DNA from: Bacilli bacterium
GTDB taxonomy: Bacteria > Bacillota_I > Bacilli_A > RF39 > UBA660
Direction of reading: 5' to 3'
Length of the DNA stretch: 53,173 bases
NCBI GenBank assembly: GCA_022791775.1
Contig: JAAVZT010000021.1
Coordinates: 1 to 53,173, forward strand
The translations under genes were made by a program, and so were the position numbers. Numbering within the stretch: position 1 is the first letter of the stretch; every line of letters starts with the position of its first letter. Below are positions 28,770 to 36,840 of the stretch, piece after piece. The notes under the pieces are model-generated. The model searched no databases. It was not told where the DNA came from and saw only the letters and a program-made list of their open reading frames with translations.

Positions 28770-28791
28770 CCACATCTATGTGGCTTTTTTT
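28770..28791 (+). terminator. Terminator/attenuator between rpmH and rnpA
   Basis: CCACAT/ATGTGG hairpin followed by seven T just after the rpmH stop. It would reduce rnpA expression relative to rpmH. Confidence 0.75.
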
Positions 28792-28808
28792 ATAAAAGGG
28801 TTGAGAGA

Positions 28809-29153
28809 ATGAAAAAATATGAGATTGTTAAAACACAAGAAGAATTTACAGAGATCATTGAAACAGGTCAAAAGTTAAAAAATAACTTCTTTAATATATA
28901 TATAAGGAAAAATAAATTAGGAATTTCTCGATTTGGAATAGCAGTTGGAAAAAAATTAGGAAATGCCGTTTTTCGTAATAAGCAAAAAAGAAGAATTCGA
29001 ACTATTTTGACTGCTCAAAAAAATTGCTTTCCAAAAAGTTATGATTATATTATAATAATGAAAGAACAAGGAAAATTAGCACCTTATCAAGAATTAGAGA
29101 AAAAGTTAATTGACTTGCTATCAAAAGGAGAAAAAAATGAAACAACAAAATAA
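28809..29153 (+). CDS. rnpA: Ribonuclease P protein component
   Basis: The protein subunit of RNase P, which binds the 5' leader of pre-tRNA. A 114-residue protein with the central RNR motif in KKLGNAVFRNKQKRRIR (about residues 48-64). The 3' end overlaps the yidC start by 17 nt. Its partner rnpB RNA was not seen in this window. Confidence 0.95.
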   Translation: MKKYEIVKTQEEFTEIIETGQKLKNNFFNIYIRKNKLGISRFGIAVGKKLGNAVFRNKQKRRIRTILTAQKNCFPKSYDYIIIMKEQGKLAPYQELEKKLIDLLSKGEKNETTK

Positions 29154-30180
29154 AATAATGAGTTTACTAATATTACTAACAGTGATATTGTGTGCAACTG
29201 GTTGTGGAAATAGTAATTACATTAAAGATCAAGAAAATAGAGTTGTCGTAAATGAAGAAACAGGTCAAAGTTTACAAAAAAATATTTTATGTAAACCAAC
29301 CGAAGAAAGTTTATATAATACTTATGAAAAATATAATGATCAGTTAAAAGTAAAATTGGAAGATTTACCTTCATGCAGTGAATTTCAGACTGGTGCAATT
29401 CCATATCACAGTCTTTGGGAATCCCTATTTGTAAAACCGTTAGCTTGGGTAATTTTAAAAGCGGGTTATTTTCTAAAAAACTTTGGTTGGGCCATTATGA
29501 TCGTAGGATTATTGATCCGATTTATTTTATTTCCATTATCAGTAAAAACAATGCGTCAAACTGAGAATATGAAAAAAGCTAACCCTGAAATCATGAAAAT
29601 AGAAAAAAAATATGCTAATCGTACTGACAGTGAAAGTATGATGGCCAAAAGTCAAGAAACAATGTTAGTTTATCAAAAATATAAAATTAATCCTGTTAGT
29701 GGATGTTTATTATCGTTTGTTCAAATCCCGTTATTCTTTGCTTTTTTACAAGCAATTAATCGTGTCCCAGCTATTTTTGAAGGCGAATTATTTGGAATGA
29801 ACTTAGGAATGACTCCTTGGAAGGGAATTAGTAATGGACAATATTTATATATAATTTTAATTGCTTTAATAATTGCCACAACTTATTTTTCTTTTAAACA
29901 TTCAATGAATCAAAATGGAAATATGGGCAATAACGAAGTAATGAAACAAATGGATTTTATGTTTAAATTTATGATCATTATGATTTCTGTCGCTTCATTT
30001 AGTTTACCCACTGCGTTAGCATATTATTGGATTGTCACGAATGGTTTTATCGTTATTCAAAATTTCTTGGTAAAAAAAATACTAGATAGAGATAATGATA
30101 ATCAAATGAAAGAAAAATCGCCAAAAGAAAAAGTTGAAAAGGCAAAAATTATAAAAGAAAAAAAGAAAGCAGGAAAATAA
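29137..30180 (+). CDS. yidC: Membrane protein insertase YidC/SpoIIIJ
   Basis: Inserts proteins into the membrane alone or with Sec. The start at 29137 (AAAAGGAG upstream) gives a lipoprotein signal with the lipobox ATGC (Cys23). A soluble segment of roughly 80 residues precedes the five-helix core beginning near LAWVILKAGYFLKNFGWAIM. The hydrophilic-groove arginine is in LLIRFILFPLS. Conserved QIPLFFAFLQAIN and the final helix ALAYYWIVTNGFIVIQN are present. At 347 residues it is longer than SpoIIIJ (about 260) because of the N-terminal extracytoplasmic segment and a basic tail. Confidence 0.95.
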   Translation: MKQQNKIMSLLILLTVILCATGCGNSNYIKDQENRVVVNEETGQSLQKNILCKPTEESLYNTYEKYNDQLKVKLEDLPSCSEFQTGAIPYHSLWESLFVKPLAWVILKAGYFLKNFGWAIMIVGLLIRFILFPLSVKTMRQTENMKKANPEIMKIEKKYANRTDSESMMAKSQETMLVYQKYKINPVSGCLLSFVQIPLFFAFLQAINRVPAIFEGELFGMNLGMTPWKGISNGQYLYIILIALIIATTYFSFKHSMNQNGNMGNNEVMKQMDFMFKFMIIMISVASFSLPTALAYYWIVTNGFIVIQNFLVKKILDRDNDNQMKEKSPKEKVEKAKIIKEKKKAGK

Positions 30181-30181
30181 T

Positions 30182-30790
30182 ATGAAAGTAGTAGAAAGCA
30201 GTGGCAGAACAGAAAAAGAAGCATTAGATAAAGCATTAATTATGTGTAATGCAAATGAGCAAGAAGTAATTTATAAAATCGAAAGAATAAATTCTTCAGA
30301 AATTAAAGTTACTGCTACTACGAAAAGAGAGCTTTTAGATGATATAAAAGATTTCGTAAAGAAATTGCTTGAAGAATTAGGATTAAAAATAGAAATAGAA
30401 AGTCATTTACAAAATGATATTTATGAATTAAAAATGTATTCTAATAATAATCCAATTTTAATTGGAAAAAATGGCCAAACTTTAAAAGCCTTAGAAACAA
30501 TTGTAAGACAAAAATATCTAATCGAATGGAATCAATATATTAAATTAAACTTTGATGTAGAAGATTATAAAGAAAAAAGAATAAAATATTTAGAACAATT
30601 AGCAATTAAAACAGCTAAAGAAGTTCAAATGTCAAAAATAGATGTTACATTAGAAAATATGAATGCCTTTGAACGAAGAATCATTCATAATACGTTAACA
30701 AATTATCCAGAAATCTTTACAAAGAGTGAAGGAGAAGATCCTAATCGTCATATTATTATAAAAGTAAAAAAAGAGAAAGAATCATGTTAA
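30182..30790 (+). CDS. jag: RNA-binding protein Jag/KhpB
   Basis: A 202-residue protein: Jag_N domain (SSGRTEKEALDKALI), a KH domain with GKNG in PILIGKNGQTLKALETIV, and an R3H domain (AFERRIIHNTL). It binds RNA and affects cell division and wall synthesis in other Firmicutes. It starts 1 nt after the yidC stop, as in the spoIIIJ-jag pair. Confidence 0.95.
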   Translation: MKVVESSGRTEKEALDKALIMCNANEQEVIYKIERINSSEIKVTATTKRELLDDIKDFVKKLLEELGLKIEIESHLQNDIYELKMYSNNNPILIGKNGQTLKALETIVRQKYLIEWNQYIKLNFDVEDYKEKRIKYLEQLAIKTAKEVQMSKIDVTLENMNAFERRIIHNTLTNYPEIFTKSEGEDPNRHIIIKVKKEKESC

Positions 30791-30804
30791 AGGATTCTTT
30801 TTTT
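30776..30804 (+). terminator. Terminator after jag
   Basis: AAAGAATC/GATTCTTT stem (30776-30783 with 30793-30800), with the jag stop in the loop and seven T. Confidence 0.7.
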
Positions 30805-30845
30805 GCAATATTTTTTCCGAGTTCAAAAATAATAGTAAATAAATA

Positions 30846-30854
30846 TGCTATAAT
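30846..30854 (+). promoter_or_regulatory. Extended -10 promoter for mnmE
   Basis: TGCTATAAT is an extended -10 element; no good -35 was found. It is the only promoter-like element between the jag terminator and mnmE. Confidence 0.45.
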
Positions 30855-30924
30855 AAAAAAAATTGCTAAGTTAATAGAAATAAACTATAATAAAAAAACA
30901 AATTTTACGAAAGAAAGTGATAAT

Positions 30925-32280
30925 ATGAACGACACAATTTGTGCAATTTCAACAAATACAGGTAATAATGGAGCTATTTCAATTGTAAGAATAAGTGGCC
31001 CTGAAGCAATTGCAATTACATCCAAAATTTTTACTAATTTAAAATTTGCTACAGCTGAAAGCCATACAATTCATTATGGTTATATAAAATGGAAAGAAGA
31101 ACCAGTCGATGAAGTTTTAGTCATGAAAATGCTTGCTCCAAAAACATATACAACGGAAGATATTGTTGAAATTAATTGTCATGGTGGAATGATTTCAACG
31201 CAAAAAATATTAGAAATATTAATATTAAACGGTGCACGGATAGCAGAACCAGGTGAGTTTACCAAAAGAGCTTTTTTAAATGGCCGGATTAATCTTTTAG
31301 AAGCAGAAGCAGTAAGTGATATGATTGAAGCTAAAACAGATCATGCTAGAAGTTTGGCGATGAATGGGATTAGTGGAAAAATAACAAAATTAATTCAAAA
31401 TTTAAGAGAAGAAATCGTAAATATATTAACAAATATTGAAGTAAATATAGATTATCCAGAATATGAAGATGAATTAGTAATCACTCATGAGAATATTTTA
31501 CCTAGAATAAAAAATATTACAAAAAAACTTGAAAAAATTATTGAAGAATCTCAAAATGGCAAAATTATTAAAGAAGGAATAAATATTGCATTTATCGGTC
31601 GGCCAAATGTGGGAAAAAGCAGTTTATTAAATGCATTTTTGGAAGAAGAAAAAGCAATCGTAACTGACGTTTCTGGAACTACAAGGGATATTGTCGAAGG
31701 TTCTATATCATTAAATGGGATTTTAGTTAACTTAATTGATACAGCAGGAATTAGAGATACAGAAGATATTGTAGAAAAAATAGGTGTTCAAAAAAGCAAG
31801 GAAATGTTAGAAACTGCAGATATTATAATATTAGTCTTAAATTATAATGAACCTCTTCAAAAGGAAGATTATGAACTATTAGAAATAATCAATTCCAAAC
31901 CTCATATTATATTTTTAAATAAAAATGATTTACCAAAAAAAATAAATTGCGATAAAATACTTTCAAATGCTGTATTAGGAAATACAATTGAATTAACTGG
32001 TTTAGATAAATTAAAAGATGAAATAAAAAATCGTTTTCATTTAAATGAATTTGAAACAAAAGATTTTACCTATCTTTCTAATATTCGCCAGCTCACCTTA
32101 GCCAAACAAGCGCTCCAAAATTTAAAATCCGTAGAAGTACAAATTAATATAAATACTCCTATTGATTTACTTGAAATGGATTTAAAAACAGCCTGGAATC
32201 AATTAGGGTTAATTATTGGAGAATCCTATGAAGAAGAATTAGTAGATAACTTATTTCAAAAGTTCTGTTTAGGAAAATAA
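30925..32280 (+). CDS. mnmE: tRNA modification GTPase MnmE
   Basis: With MnmG forms the cmnm5-U34 modification of tRNA wobble uridines. The start at 30925 begins MNDTICAISTNTGNNGAISI, the usual N-terminus. It has the G1 motif GRPNVGKSSLLNA, DTAGIRDT (G3), NKNDL (G4) and the C-terminal catalytic CLGK (canonical C[IL]GK). 451 residues. An in-frame upstream extension overlaps jag and its terminator and is not used. Confidence 0.97.
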   Translation: MNDTICAISTNTGNNGAISIVRISGPEAIAITSKIFTNLKFATAESHTIHYGYIKWKEEPVDEVLVMKMLAPKTYTTEDIVEINCHGGMISTQKILEILILNGARIAEPGEFTKRAFLNGRINLLEAEAVSDMIEAKTDHARSLAMNGISGKITKLIQNLREEIVNILTNIEVNIDYPEYEDELVITHENILPRIKNITKKLEKIIEESQNGKIIKEGINIAFIGRPNVGKSSLLNAFLEEEKAIVTDVSGTTRDIVEGSISLNGILVNLIDTAGIRDTEDIVEKIGVQKSKEMLETADIIILVLNYNEPLQKEDYELLEIINSKPHIIFLNKNDLPKKINCDKILSNAVLGNTIELTGLDKLKDEIKNRFHLNEFETKDFTYLSNIRQLTLAKQALQNLKSVEVQININTPIDLLEMDLKTAWNQLGLIIGESYEEELVDNLFQKFCLGK

Positions 32281-32296
32281 AAAAGGAAGTGAATAT

Positions 32297-34159
32297 ATGA
32301 AATATGATGTTATTGTTGTTGGAGGAGGTCACGCTGGTTGCGAAGCAGCGCATATTGCAGCCTTTATGGGGCAGAATACACTCTTAATTACAATGAATAT
32401 AAATAATATTGCTGATATGCCATGCAATCCTTCTATAGGTGGAACTGCAAAAGGGATTATTGTAAGAGAAATTGACGCTTTGGGTGGCTTAATGGGTAAA
32501 ATTGCTGATCAATCACATTTTCAAATGAAAATGTTAAATAGTGCAAAAGGTCCTGCGGTAAGATCTTTAAGAGCTCAAGCAGATAAAATAACTTATCCTA
32601 AAAACATGTTAAAAGCTCTAAAGAAAACCAAAAACCTAGAAATAAAAGAAGGAATTGTCGAAAATATTATAGTTTGCGACGGAAGAATCCAAAAAATAAT
32701 TTTAAGTGATCAAACAGAAATAGAAACCAAATCTTTAATATTAACTACAGGTACTTATTTAAAAAGTAATATATTAATTGGTAGTGAAAATACAGAAGGA
32801 GGTCCACATGGTGAAAAAAGGAGCAATCATTTAAGTGACAATTTAGCCAAACTAGGGTTTAAAATTCAACGTTTAAAAACTGGGACACCGCAAAGAATCC
32901 AAAAAGACTCAATTAATTTTTCTCTTTTAAAAGAAGAATTAGGAGAAAATAAATCATATACATTTGGTTGGGATGAAAAACCAAATTATAAGATAGAAGA
33001 TCAGCAAAAATGTTACTTATTATATACGAATGAAGAAACGAAAAAAATAATTTTAGATAATTTAGATAAATCTGCAATGTATGGTGGGTATGCAAGTGGA
33101 ATTGGGCCAAGATATTGCCCTTCGATAGAAGATAAAATAGTACGATTCAAAGATAAAGAACGTCATCAATTATTCTTAGAACCAGAAAGTTTATTCTATG
33201 ATGAATGGTATCTTCAAGGCTTTTCAACTAGCATGCCTCGAGATGTTCAAGAAAAAATGGTTCATAGTTTAAAAGGATTAGAACATGCTAAAATCACGAA
33301 GTATGCTTATGCGATAGAATATGATGCCATTGATCCATTACAAATAAAGCCAACATTAGAATCAAAACTCGTGGAAAACTTATATACGGCAGGACAAATT
33401 AATGGGACAAGTGGATATGAAGAAGCAGCAGGTCAAGGATTAATAGCTGGAATTAATGCAAGTTTAAAATTACAACAAAAAGAGCCATTTATTTTAAAAC
33501 GAAGTGACGCTTATATAGGTGTTTTAATTGATGATTTAGTCACAAAAGGAACAAATGAACCATATCGAATGTTAACATCAAGAGCAGAATATCGTTTATT
33601 ATTAAGACATGATAATGCTGATTTAAGACTGCGCCCACTAGCCTGGAAAATTAAAAGTATTACCAAAGAACAATATGAAAGAACAAAGCAGAAACAAGAT
33701 CAAATAAACGATATAATATCTATTTTAAAAGAAAAAAAATTAAAATTAACAGCTGAAAATCAAAAAAAATTGGCGAGTGAAAAGATAGAAGTAAATGCAT
33801 CTAAAACTTTTTATGAATTATTAAAACGTCCAGATATAAATTTAAATAAAATAGAAGAATTTTGTCCAATAATATGTAATGAAGAAATGAAAGAACAAGT
33901 CGAAATCGAAGTGAAATATGAAGGATATATTAATAAAATGAATCGTGACATTGAAAAGATGTTAAAATTAGAAGAAAAGCTAATTCCAGAAAATATAGAT
34001 TATGATAAAATTAAAAACCTAGCTTCCGAAGCAAAACAAAAATTAAATAAAATTCGACCTCTATCAATAGGTCAAGCATCTCGCATAAGCGGAGTAAATC
34101 CAGCCGATATTTCCATATTAGCTATCTATTTAAAAAAGGAATACGCCAAAAATGAATGA
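32297..34159 (+). CDS. mnmG: tRNA uridine 5-carboxymethylaminomethyl synthase MnmG (GidA)
   Basis: The FAD partner of MnmE. It has GGGHAGCEAA at residues 8-17, SIGGTAKG, the conserved TGTPQR and PRYCPSIEDK, and the C-terminal helical domain ISGVNPADISIL that binds MnmE. 620 residues, normal. An AAGGAAGTG site lies upstream, 16 nt after mnmE. Confidence 0.98.
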   Translation: MKYDVIVVGGGHAGCEAAHIAAFMGQNTLLITMNINNIADMPCNPSIGGTAKGIIVREIDALGGLMGKIADQSHFQMKMLNSAKGPAVRSLRAQADKITYPKNMLKALKKTKNLEIKEGIVENIIVCDGRIQKIILSDQTEIETKSLILTTGTYLKSNILIGSENTEGGPHGEKRSNHLSDNLAKLGFKIQRLKTGTPQRIQKDSINFSLLKEELGENKSYTFGWDEKPNYKIEDQQKCYLLYTNEETKKIILDNLDKSAMYGGYASGIGPRYCPSIEDKIVRFKDKERHQLFLEPESLFYDEWYLQGFSTSMPRDVQEKMVHSLKGLEHAKITKYAYAIEYDAIDPLQIKPTLESKLVENLYTAGQINGTSGYEEAAGQGLIAGINASLKLQQKEPFILKRSDAYIGVLIDDLVTKGTNEPYRMLTSRAEYRLLLRHDNADLRLRPLAWKIKSITKEQYERTKQKQDQINDIISILKEKKLKLTAENQKKLASEKIEVNASKTFYELLKRPDINLNKIEEFCPIICNEEMKEQVEIEVKYEGYINKMNRDIEKMLKLEEKLIPENIDYDKIKNLASEAKQKLNKIRPLSIGQASRISGVNPADISILAIYLKKEYAKNE

Positions 34160-34868
34160 AGTAGAATTTTATAATCAAATAAAAGAATTAAAGATTATTT
34201 TAACAGAAGAACAAAAAAAACAATTGAATGAATATGCTTCTTTTTTACTATCCTATAACCAACATACCAATTTAACAGCTATTCGGGAAAAAGAAGGGGT
34301 CTATTTAAAACATTTTTATGATTCTTTAACGATAGTTAAAGCCTTTGATCCAACTCAAAAATACAAAATATTAGATGTAGGAACAGGAGCAGGTTTTCCA
34401 GGAATTGTTTTAGCTATATGCTATCCAAATTTAGAAATCCATCTATTAGATTCAAATATTAAAAAAATAAAATTTTTACAGGAATTAATTCAAAAACTAA
34501 ATTTAAAAAATGTAAAAATAATTTATGATCGAGTTGAAATTTATTCCATAAAGGTGATGGAAGAATATGATTTATTAATATCACGTGCTGTAGCAGAATT
34601 AAGGATTCTATTAGAAACGTCAATTCAAGCCTTAAAAGTAAACGGTCTATTCATTGCGATGAAAGCATCAATTCAAGATGAATTAGAAGCTGCCAAGGAT
34701 ACCATTGAATTATTAAATTGTGTTGTGAAAGAAGTAATACCTTTTGAATTACCAAATCAAATGGGAATCCGAAACATTATAAAAATAGAAAAACAAAAAG
34801 AAACGTTAAAAATATATCCACGCCAGTATGCAACTATTTTGAAAAAAACATTGAAAAAAAAGTCGTAG
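34152..34868 (+). CDS. rsmG: 16S rRNA m7G527 methyltransferase RsmG (GidB)
   Basis: Methylates G527 of 16S rRNA. SAM motif ILDVGTGAGFPGIVLAI (about residues 73-89), HLLDSNIKKIKFL, and ISRAVAEL in the core; the N-terminal NLTAIRE and SLTIVKAF also fit. 238 residues. It overlaps mnmG by 8 nt. Confidence 0.97.
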   Translation: MNEVEFYNQIKELKIILTEEQKKQLNEYASFLLSYNQHTNLTAIREKEGVYLKHFYDSLTIVKAFDPTQKYKILDVGTGAGFPGIVLAICYPNLEIHLLDSNIKKIKFLQELIQKLNLKNVKIIYDRVEIYSIKVMEEYDLLISRAVAELRILLETSIQALKVNGLFIAMKASIQDELEAAKDTIELLNCVVKEVIPFELPNQMGIRNIIKIEKQKETLKIYPRQYATILKKTLKKKS

Positions 34869-34905
34869 TAGGTTAAAATAAAAGAAGAATAAGGGGCTGA
34901 TTAGT

Positions 34906-36120
34906 ATGAATATGGAAAAAGATATTCAAATGATACCAATAGAAGATATTATACCCAATCGCTTTCAACCACGATTAGCTTTTGATGAAAGTGGTTTAAA
35001 AGAATTATCTGAATCCATTAAGCAACATGGAATCATTCAACCTCTCGTATTAAGACGATTAGGAGAAAAATATGAAATAATTGCTGGAGAAAGAAGATAT
35101 AAAGCCGCTACGATGGCAGGATTAAATACTGTTCCCGCAATTATTTCAAATATTGACGATAATCAAAGTGCTGAAGTAGCATTAGTGGAAAATATTCAAA
35201 GAAGAAATTTAACCGCAATTGAAGAAGCAAAATCTTATAAAAGTCTTTTAGATAGAGGCTATTTAACACAAGAACAACTAGCTGAAAAAATGGGAGTATC
35301 TCAATCATCAATAGCGAATAAATTACGATTATTAAACTTAGATGAAGAAGTCCAAAATGCATTATTAAATGAGCGAATTTCAGAACGTCATGCAAGAGCA
35401 TTATTGTCTCTAACAAAAGAAGAACAAAAAAAATGGTTAAAAAGAATTATTGATAAAAGAATGACTGTACGTCAATTAGATATGGAACTAAAAAAAATGA
35501 AAGATGAAAATGATAGTGAAAATATTCCGTTAGTAAGTTTAACGCCAAATTTAGAATCAATTGTAAATAACGCAACTGATATCAATCCCATCCGTGATCT
35601 TCACGATGTAGAAAGTATGTTGAAACCTATGGAAGAAAAAAAAGAAGAACAACCACTTAAAGATGAACCAACTACAATCCCTAATAAATTTTTTAATTTT
35701 TTAGAAGATGAAGCAGCTAATATGAATATGACAGACGGATTAATTACGAAAGAGCCAGAACCAATTAATCCACTTGTTGAAAATATAGAAGTATTAGATG
35801 ATGGTTTAGAAGAAGAAAGAAAACCTGTTATTACAACAGAAAATCCCTTTTTGTTAGAAACTACAAATAATGAAGTAAATACGATTGAAGAAGTAAAAGA
35901 AACGGTAGAAGAAAATATTTTTGATCCCGTAGATTCTATTCTAAAATTAGATCCAAATTATGAACAAAATTTAGAAGAAGAAAATGGTACGGATTTAAAA
36001 ACAGCAATTAATACGGTTCGTAATCTAGTAAATCAATTAAATAATAATGGTTTTCAAATTGAAATCGAAGAATTAGATTTAAATGATAATTATGAAATGC
36101 ATTTAAAAATAAAAAAATAA
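34906..36120 (+). CDS. noc: Nucleoid occlusion protein Noc (ParB family) with long acidic linker
   Basis: A ParB/Noc CTPase-type DNA-binding protein, 404 residues against about 283 for Bacillus Noc. The N-terminal domain has IIPNRFQPR, GERRYKAA (61-68) and ENIQRRNL (95-102). The helix-turn-helix reads like Noc: Gln133, Lys139 and Arg161 (SERHAR) fall at positions where ParB has other residues. The C-terminal 43 residues (from TAINTVRNLV) match the Noc dimerisation end. Between lies an acidic linker of about 150 residues. The amphipathic N-terminal membrane helix of Bacillus Noc is absent. Location after rsmG matches B. subtilis; perfect NBS palindromes exist at 13.3 and 16.3 kb. Confidence 0.88.
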   Translation: MNMEKDIQMIPIEDIIPNRFQPRLAFDESGLKELSESIKQHGIIQPLVLRRLGEKYEIIAGERRYKAATMAGLNTVPAIISNIDDNQSAEVALVENIQRRNLTAIEEAKSYKSLLDRGYLTQEQLAEKMGVSQSSIANKLRLLNLDEEVQNALLNERISERHARALLSLTKEEQKKWLKRIIDKRMTVRQLDMELKKMKDENDSENIPLVSLTPNLESIVNNATDINPIRDLHDVESMLKPMEEKKEEQPLKDEPTTIPNKFFNFLEDEAANMNMTDGLITKEPEPINPLVENIEVLDDGLEEERKPVITTENPFLLETTNNEVNTIEEVKETVEENIFDPVDSILKLDPNYEQNLEEENGTDLKTAINTVRNLVNQLNNNGFQIEIEELDLNDNYEMHLKIKK

Positions 36121-36144
36121 TCTCATGAATTTGAGATTTTTTTT
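36119..36144. terminator. Bidirectional terminator between noc and the sigma factor gene
   Basis: AATCTCA/TGAGATT stem with T runs on the plus side and A-rich sequence on the other. The sigma-factor stop codon lies in the stem. Confidence 0.7.
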
Positions 36145-36773
36145 CGGGTATATCCATTAAAATATTTTTGCAATTGTTTGATAATTTTTGGTATTTTTTT
36201 TGAAATATAGGATTGTGTAACATGTAAATAATTTGCAATTTCTTGTTGTGTTGAAATTTTACCATAAAATCCAAAATACATTTTCAAAATAAGTTGATCT
36301 CTTTCATCTAAATAAGATAAATATTGATATAGATCTGCAATTTCTTCTTTTGCCAAATAATTATCTAGTAGGTCAAAAGAATCAGGAATAATATCTTCTA
36401 AGGTAGATTTAGTTGAAATATTTTTTTGAAGACTATCTTCTTTTAATGAACGATTATATTTTCTAAAATACATTTTTAATGTATTTGAAATGACAGTATT
36501 AGCATAAGTTAAAAATAATATGTTTTTATTTAAATCATAAGTATCTAAAGCTTTTATCAATCCAATTATTGCAATTGAAACAAAGTCTTCAAATTCATCT
36601 TTTTCATAACAAATAGGCCAATTATGATGAATATATTTAATTATATATCTAATATAATGCATAATAATATATTCTCTTGCTTCTTTTGATCCATTTTGAT
36701 ACTGTTTAAAATATAATATAAATTCATCTTGTGTAATAATTTCAAGATTTTGATAAGATAAATTTCTTGACAT
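36123..36773 (-). CDS. Sigma-70 family factor, sporulation type (SigE/SigK-like)
   Basis: A 216-residue sigma factor. Region 2 shows FEDFVSIAIIGLIKALDTYD and FLTYANTVISNTLKMYFRK, resembling the SigE/SigK pattern (YA..CIENEILMxLR). Region 4 shows DERDQLILKMYFG and the helix-turn-helix QQEIANYLHVTQSYISKKI. Region 1.1 is absent. The start at 36773 has a strong GGAGGGG site; an in-frame upstream extension is discussed separately. It lies downstream of the PBP gene. The exact sporulation sigma (E, K or other) cannot be assigned; a divergent stress-type sigma is the alternative. Confidence 0.75.
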   Translation of the reverse strand: MSRNLSYQNLEIITQDEFILYFKQYQNGSKEAREYIIMHYIRYIIKYIHHNWPICYEKDEFEDFVSIAIIGLIKALDTYDLNKNILFLTYANTVISNTLKMYFRKYNRSLKEDSLQKNISTKSTLEDIIPDSFDLLDNYLAKEEIADLYQYLSYLDERDQLILKMYFGFYGKISTQQEIANYLHVTQSYISKKIPKIIKQLQKYFNGYTRKKISNS

Positions 36774-36840
36774 AAAACCCCTCCAAATAAAAAAATTATA
36801 AAGCAAAAAAATAGAAATTCGCTTTTTTAACACTAAAAAA

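Noticed and set aside
30784-30924. Longer start for mnmE overlapping jag
   Set aside because: The extension includes the jag terminator and a promoter element, and the family start is at 30925.
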